From: Bryoerythrophyllum caledonicum
Lineage: Eukaryota; Streptophyta; Bryopsida; Pottiales; Pottiaceae
Direction: 5' to 3'
Assembly: GCA_963971425.1 (NCBI GenBank)
Contig: OZ020517.1
Coordinates: 14,975,297-15,039,296 of the forward strand
Length of the DNA stretch: 64,000 nt
Of the stretch, positions 58,957-64,000 are shown in pieces. Position numbers and translations under genes: made by a program. The notes under the pieces were generated by a model that ran no database searches, was not told where the DNA came from, and saw nothing but the letters and a program-made list of their open reading frames with translations. The first letter of the stretch is position 1. The number at the start of each line of letters is the position of its first letter.

Positions 58957-61430
58957 CATGGATGGTTGACTTTGTGTTGTATAATTTAGGAGAGGTAGTC
59001 TAGCATACAATGATATAGTAATGGGAGGGTATGTGTGAAGAATCTTCATGTATAATCTTAGGGCTTGGCTGTGATGAATCTTGGTTGTTATATATTTTAA
59101 TCTTTGGGTCATTAATATTCTTTTACCTACTTGTGATTGTTGACTAATCTATTGGATATTATTCACAACTTTGTGGTCACACAATTTCAAATTATTTGAC
59201 ACTTGACTTTCTCCAGAACATTTATTTGACGACATATCTACTTGTATGAAAATTTTGAAAGTATTTCAATATCTTATTTGTTTGACTATTTCCAAGTATG
59301 TGTTCCAATAAAAGTCGAATTTCACAAACATCTTGCATAATACCTCCATCCTTTGAAAATAAGCTTATTTCCTAACAATTCAATGTCCTCATTCTTTCAA
59401 CTTGCCTGCATGCAAAAATCCTCATGATTTTGCCAAGATGATAAAAAGCTTTTATGTGAGGAAGTTGAGGGACAACCATAGGAACAAAGTTTTGTAGGAT
59501 AGTTGGGAATGCATAGCAATTGGTTGCATCAAATTGACACTGCCATTCACTTGTTCAGCATGGATGAACCCTCACACATTTTGAATCCTTTGTTTCTTAA
59601 GCCACGTTTGGGTTTCAACATGATGTTTTTTGTGCATTTGATATAGAAGGTGTAAAAATTGATGTATGCAATATTTATAAAAGTTTGTACTTGTCTTGAA
59701 CCTGATCCAATTGCACATGGCATTTTAAATTTAGATCATTCTTGCACCTACTACATGTTTGAGAGGTTGCAAAATGGTCATGTATTCTACCTATATGGTG
59801 TTGTATTTGAGCATGATAAGGTCTAATTTTTGAAATGACTTCCGAATGAAAGATGTTACTTGAAAAATCTTCAATTCAAAGGTGTATGTTTTGAAGTCAT
59901 TTTTTAGTGTAAAATGCGTGACTATATGTATGGTCCCCTTAAGACCTTTACAAATTAAGGTAGAGCAACCCTAAACCGTTCTTTTAAGCCAGATGGGGTT
60001 TGAAATCACATTGTATGTCAAAAAGGGACAATGCATATAGATGAGGAATCATTGAGCAAGCTCATCAAGCAATTTCTTACAATTAATCTCAAAGGTACAC
60101 AAAATTGATACAAAATTTAAAAGCTCTAAAGCTACTTGGGCCCTTAACTATGGTGTAGAGTATGAGGTACTTGTTAAGGGTTGGTTTGGAATTTTGTGCC
60201 CCCTTAACCCAATGTTAGGAACTGACAATGAGTAAAAGAGAAAAAACATGGGATTTGATGATGTGACTATTCAAGACTAAGTTTGGAGAATTAGACGATT
60301 ATGCATTTAGATTTCAATATCAAAAAGTGTTAACTTGTTTGATCGAGCCCTCTATCACGTCTAAAATTTGGTGCTTGTCCGAGTTTACTCTAAAATGATT
60401 CTAAAATTTCTTGAAATAGGATTTTATAACAATTTTACTCCAATCATCAAAATTCAAGCACATCATGTGATCTAAGGTTAAGAAATCCTAGCAGTTTGAT
60501 CTCCCTTGCCTTTGAACGGGGATTTTTAAGTGCATTTAATTAGTAAATCAGAATGTCTTGACGGACGATGTTCCAACAGCTTACAACCATGCCTTGCCCT
60601 TGAAACCCTACTTGATTTTTTCATCTTAATTTGTGGCCACACCCTCTGACGTATACATCACATGATGATGTGGACCACTCTTGGCACACCATGATGAGTG
60701 AACATTGAGACAATGAACAGTGTAGGGCAAGAAGAAACACACCATAAATAGACTCATTTTCCCGTGCAATTCTATTTGACCAGCAAGACTTTGTAAATTT
60801 CTACAGAGTCAGGGCATTGGTCGGGAGCTATTCTCGCAAAATTTTGCTTGCAATCTAAACATATATCGATCCAGGATAAGTTTCTTACGACTACTAGCGA
60901 TGCTCTAACAAATGATACGTAACATATTTGTTTTTGCCCTGCCTTCACGCCTCAATATATCAAACATTTTGAAAGGGCACATCTTCAGAGGTTGGCAAGC
61001 ACATTTTGAACTCTTCCATCTTTTATAGCCTTTGGAACAATTTAACCCCTTAAGGACCAAGTGTCCGTCCAAGGGGCAACAAATTTCAATTGGACTACAA
61101 TTATCTTACAACTAGTATATTGACTTGTTGTCTCCGACGAGAGGCGACAACATATAAGATGTATTTTTTATGTGAATCATGTGCACTAATTTACATCAAG
61201 CTCATACATATCAAGTTTTGATTTGGTACTTGTTTCCAAGCAAGTGTGTGCAAGTCAAAGATTGCACGTTAATAATTATTTTGTGTAGAAACTTGAAATA
61301 CTATATACACGTCGATGTAGTCAAGAACCAAAAGGGATTTCCCGTGTTGTAGCTTCAACTAAGTATGATGTTCAACATACAAAGTGCAATTCACTTTTTA
61401 AATCAAACTTGCGCCAACTGTCTAGAACAT
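58957..61430 (+). other. Downstream region of gene B, conserved in copy A
   Basis: Noncoding, collinear with 26592-29100, with the dispersed block at 59580-59960. Confidence 0.6.
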
Positions 61431-62267
61431 CAACAATGACTCCCTATTCAACAACAAGCTCTTCACTGTCTCGTTTACAAAAACCTAGCTCACAGCAATA
61501 AACTCGCACCATCACACACTAAAATAACTCTAAGTCTCTTGGGATTTATTTTCAGAAACCTCATCTCAAGAAAGAAAAAACTGTAGTACACACTCTCTCC
61601 TTGTCAAATTTCCTTTTAAACTTTGACTCTCACTTTCACACCAAATCCTAAAACTATGAAAGTTTCCGTCAACGATGAATCTGGCTTCTCCTCTAGCACC
61701 ACCATCGCGGCCTTCCTTGCCTTGCCACCATCTCCCACGCATGGCAATTGTCATTCCATCATCATCACCTACAAATCACCAACACATGTGCATTACTTTG
61801 AATTCGCAGGGCTGGTGAAAGAGAAGAGCGCAGCAAGTGGGTAGATCGCATGGCTGGACTGGGCGCACCACCAACAAACGGAATCAGAAACCTCAAACCC
61901 TCGCAAATAGTCTACATGCACAACAAGCATGGAGAAGATGATCACTAAATCTTAAGAGAAACTATCACCAATTGTGCTCCAATTGCATATGCAGCGAAGC
62001 TTCAACAAAAATCTATCACACCAACAGGCACTGTTGACAAATACACATGAGCTAAACCCAAATCACTGATCGTAGGAAACCTAATGCATCACCAATTGTG
62101 CTCCAAAAGATGTCATGACAAAGAGGCGCTCAAATGCACAGCAGAGGAGCGATAATGAGGCAGGAGATTGGCAATCTCACCTGATGATTTGCAACTGTGA
62201 GATCGTAATCTAAGAGGCTCTGTATCATTCCAAGAGGAAGGAGGCTGACGTGGAGCCCTAATCCAAC
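61431..62267 (+). other. Region upstream of the CCA-transferase gene
   Basis: Contains the likely promoter and 5' untranslated region of the gene at 62268. The string CTAATGCATCACCAATTGTGCTCCAA is partly repeated near 61970 and 62090. A small frame at 61623-61844 is not convincing. Confidence 0.45.
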
Positions 62268-64000
62268 ATGATGGCGCACATAGGCTTCTCGTCGTCGCTG
62301 CGGCTCTGGACGCGTTGCCGAGGGATTGTGGTGGCTCAGCAGCGACGTGAGCTTGGATTCTCGTCTCTAGAGGTCGGGAGGGGACGTGAGTTGCGGGTGA
62401 CTGGAAGCGGAGCAGGGTTAGGTTACAGGTTGCGATCGAGGAGAGCCTTGTGTGTGACGATGGGCGTGGAGGTCGTGGACGCGGTGCAGCTGACGGAGCT
62501 CGAGGGGAAGCTCTTCGGTGTTCTCGTTGCGACGTTGCAGCACTTTGGGTTGCAGACCGAGCTGCGAGTCGCGGGCGGATGGGTCCGTGATAAGGTGAGT
62601 TTGATTGTTCTTCCTCTTGATTGTTTGATGAATCCTGAGCAAAGATCGATTCCGTGGGTGAGGGTGATCCATGTCGTCTATGAAATCGAATCAGAACTGC
62701 TTGATGGTTTTTGGTGCCCAATTTGGCAGCTGCTCGGGAAAGATTCGAACGACATTGATATTGCGTTGGACAACTTGCTGGGCAAGCAGTTCTGCGAGAA
62801 AGTGAACGACTATCTCACAAGCATTGGCGAGTTGGCGTCATCCAGAGGTGCATGTCTGATCCGCCTTCTTCTTGATGAATTCGAAGAGGTTGCAGGCATT
62901 GATTTTGGTTGTGAGCCCTGTGCAAATGTTTTCTGTGTCTACAGCAACCCTGAGCAGTCGAAGCATTTGGAGACGGCCACTATGCGCGTGAAGGGCGTGT
63001 GGGTGGACTTTGTGAACTTGCGCGCAGAGACATATGCTCAAAACAGCCGGATTCCAACCATGGTATAACATCTGTTTATCTGCCATCTTGTCTTCACTTG
63101 AGAGCACACACATTTCTGAACGTTTTGGAGTGGCCTTCATGACGTGCATTTGGATATCGAACATTTGGGGTCCTTTTCCAGGAATTTGGAACCGCCGCGC
63201 AAGATGCGTTACGGCGGGACTTGACTATAAACAGGTAGTAATATATGCGTCATTTGAAATGATTCATTGTGATGGAGTTCCATATCATGATTAGGGGTTT
63301 AATTCTGTTGGCCAGTATGTTTTACAACATCAACAAGCGCAGCGTGGAGGACTTCACGTCACGAGGTGCGTTTCTCACTTCACCTTTTCAGGGATAGCTG
63401 TTGGATGTTGTTAGTTTGCTTATGAATCATGTTGTAGATGTGGTTATTGGTCCAACATCATGTTGCAGAGAAAGTTGTTGGGTGCGGATGCCATCGCATG
63501 TGGTTTTGCTAATGAGTATGTTTGTATCGGTGAGCTTTGAATGATGTTGCAGTTGTCGCTATTGGCTCAACATCTAGTTCTTGGCTGTTGAGTGTTTTTA
63601 GCGATGACGATATTCATTCCTCTCTTTCAGGGCTGCAAGACTTGAAAGCAGGAGTCATTCGCACTCCGCTGCCTTCGAAGGAAACGTTTCTAGATGATCC
63701 ATTGCGCGTGATGCGGGCTGTACGTTTTAGTGCGTCTTTCACAACCTGTCTAATCAGTTCTTCCGTTTCGTTTTCTTATTTTTAATCCGATCTGCCGCTC
63801 TTGCTTCACTAGGTGCTCGATTTGGATTTGAGCTGGATGACGAGCTCAAAGAGGCAGCTTCTTGTGACGAAGTCAAGGCAGCATTGGGCGAGAAAGTGAG
63901 CCGTGAACGTATTGGTCACGAGGTGAATATTTGTTGCTCATTTGAGGGGTGAGGTTCTAGTCACGCTTTTTTTCACTGATCTTTCCACTTCGGTGCAGAT
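62268..64000 (+). CDS. CCA tRNA nucleotidyltransferase, 5' part (runs off the window)
   Basis: Exons: 62268-62594, 62730-63062 (possibly interrupted by 62848-62895), 63182-63234, 63316-63365, 63631-63729, 63813-63922, and one starting at 63999. The enzyme adds CCA to tRNA 3' ends without a template. Motifs appear in order: GGWVRDK plus LLGKDSNDIDIAL (metal-binding DxD), VDFVNLR, AAQDALRRDLTIN, SMFYNIN, TPLPSKETFLDDPLRVMRAVRF, RFGFELDDEL and VSRERIGHE. The first Met (62268) starts a 64-residue Arg- and Ser-rich extension that looks like an organelle-targeting peptide; a second in-frame ATG at 62460 (MGVEVVDAV) begins the mature protein. The same two-start arrangement supplies cytosol and organelles in yeast and plants. 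No defect is visible. Confidence 0.9.

Larger units (their letters stand above)
52244..61430 (+). repeat. Segmental duplicate, copy B (about 9.2 kb)
   Basis: Collinear with 19709-29100, including gene, introns and 2.5 kb of downstream DNA. The 5' flank (52244-53670) corresponds to 19709-21284. Similarity ends just after AAGTGCAATTCACTTTTTAA near 61400-61430. Confidence 0.9.

Noticed and set aside
62113..62721. 202-codon minus-strand frame
   Set aside because: Antisense to the first exon of the CCA-transferase gene, whose motifs are unmistakable.
1..64000. CRISPR arrays, rRNA genes and tRNA genes
   Set aside because: No regularly spaced identical repeats, no rRNA-like blocks and no cloverleaf with A and B boxes were seen. 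I could not run a search program.

Overview
The window reads as nuclear DNA of a streptophyte: most likely a charophyte alga or an early-diverging, seedless land plant. The reasons are long stretches of AT-rich repeats, multi-exon genes with GT-AG introns, LRR-Roc-COR genes of the TORNADO1 type, and an LTR retrotransposon that carries a cytosine methyltransferase. Such capture has been reported in charophyte algae and dinoflagellates. I cannot name the species.

Layout. 1-3298 is AT-rich noncoding DNA built from diverged repeats. 3299-14834 is a complete 11.5 kb LTR retrotransposon of Ty3/gypsy domain order (gag, protease, RT, RNase H, integrase) with two unusual additions: a DNMT3-like C5-cytosine methyltransferase between protease and RT, and a C-terminal PHD finger. 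Its reading frame is broken by at least nine stops, eight of them TAG, although the two LTR copies differ at only 2 of 373 positions. 15431-16772 is the decayed 3' part of a LINE.

About 19.7-29.1 kb and 52.2-61.4 kb are two direct copies of a 9.2-9.4 kb segment, each with one LRR-Roc-COR gene that looks intact. Copy B is followed on the same strand by the 5' half of a CCA tRNA nucleotidyltransferase gene that runs off the window. Copy A is followed, 10 kb on, by a decayed 3' half of the same gene type. The simplest reading is a tandem duplication of an [LRR-Roc-COR + CCA-transferase] unit, after which the first CCA gene lost its 5' half and mobile DNA filled the gap.

That gap holds a minus-strand tyrosine-recombinase gene of the Crypton type (about 30.2-33.5 kb, with internal stops) and a 4122-bp hAT-like element at 34299-38420, with CAGGG termini, an 8-bp target duplication and kilobase-long internal inverted arms.

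The rest (40.6-52.2 kb) has no recognisable gene. It holds several non-autonomous terminal-inverted-repeat elements (41044-41882, 41994-42349, 45458-45658, 49063-49424, 50305-51607), a TA microsatellite, and copies of the AT-rich repeat family seen at the window start. A short repeat of about 125 bp with conserved hairpins recurs at five or six places.
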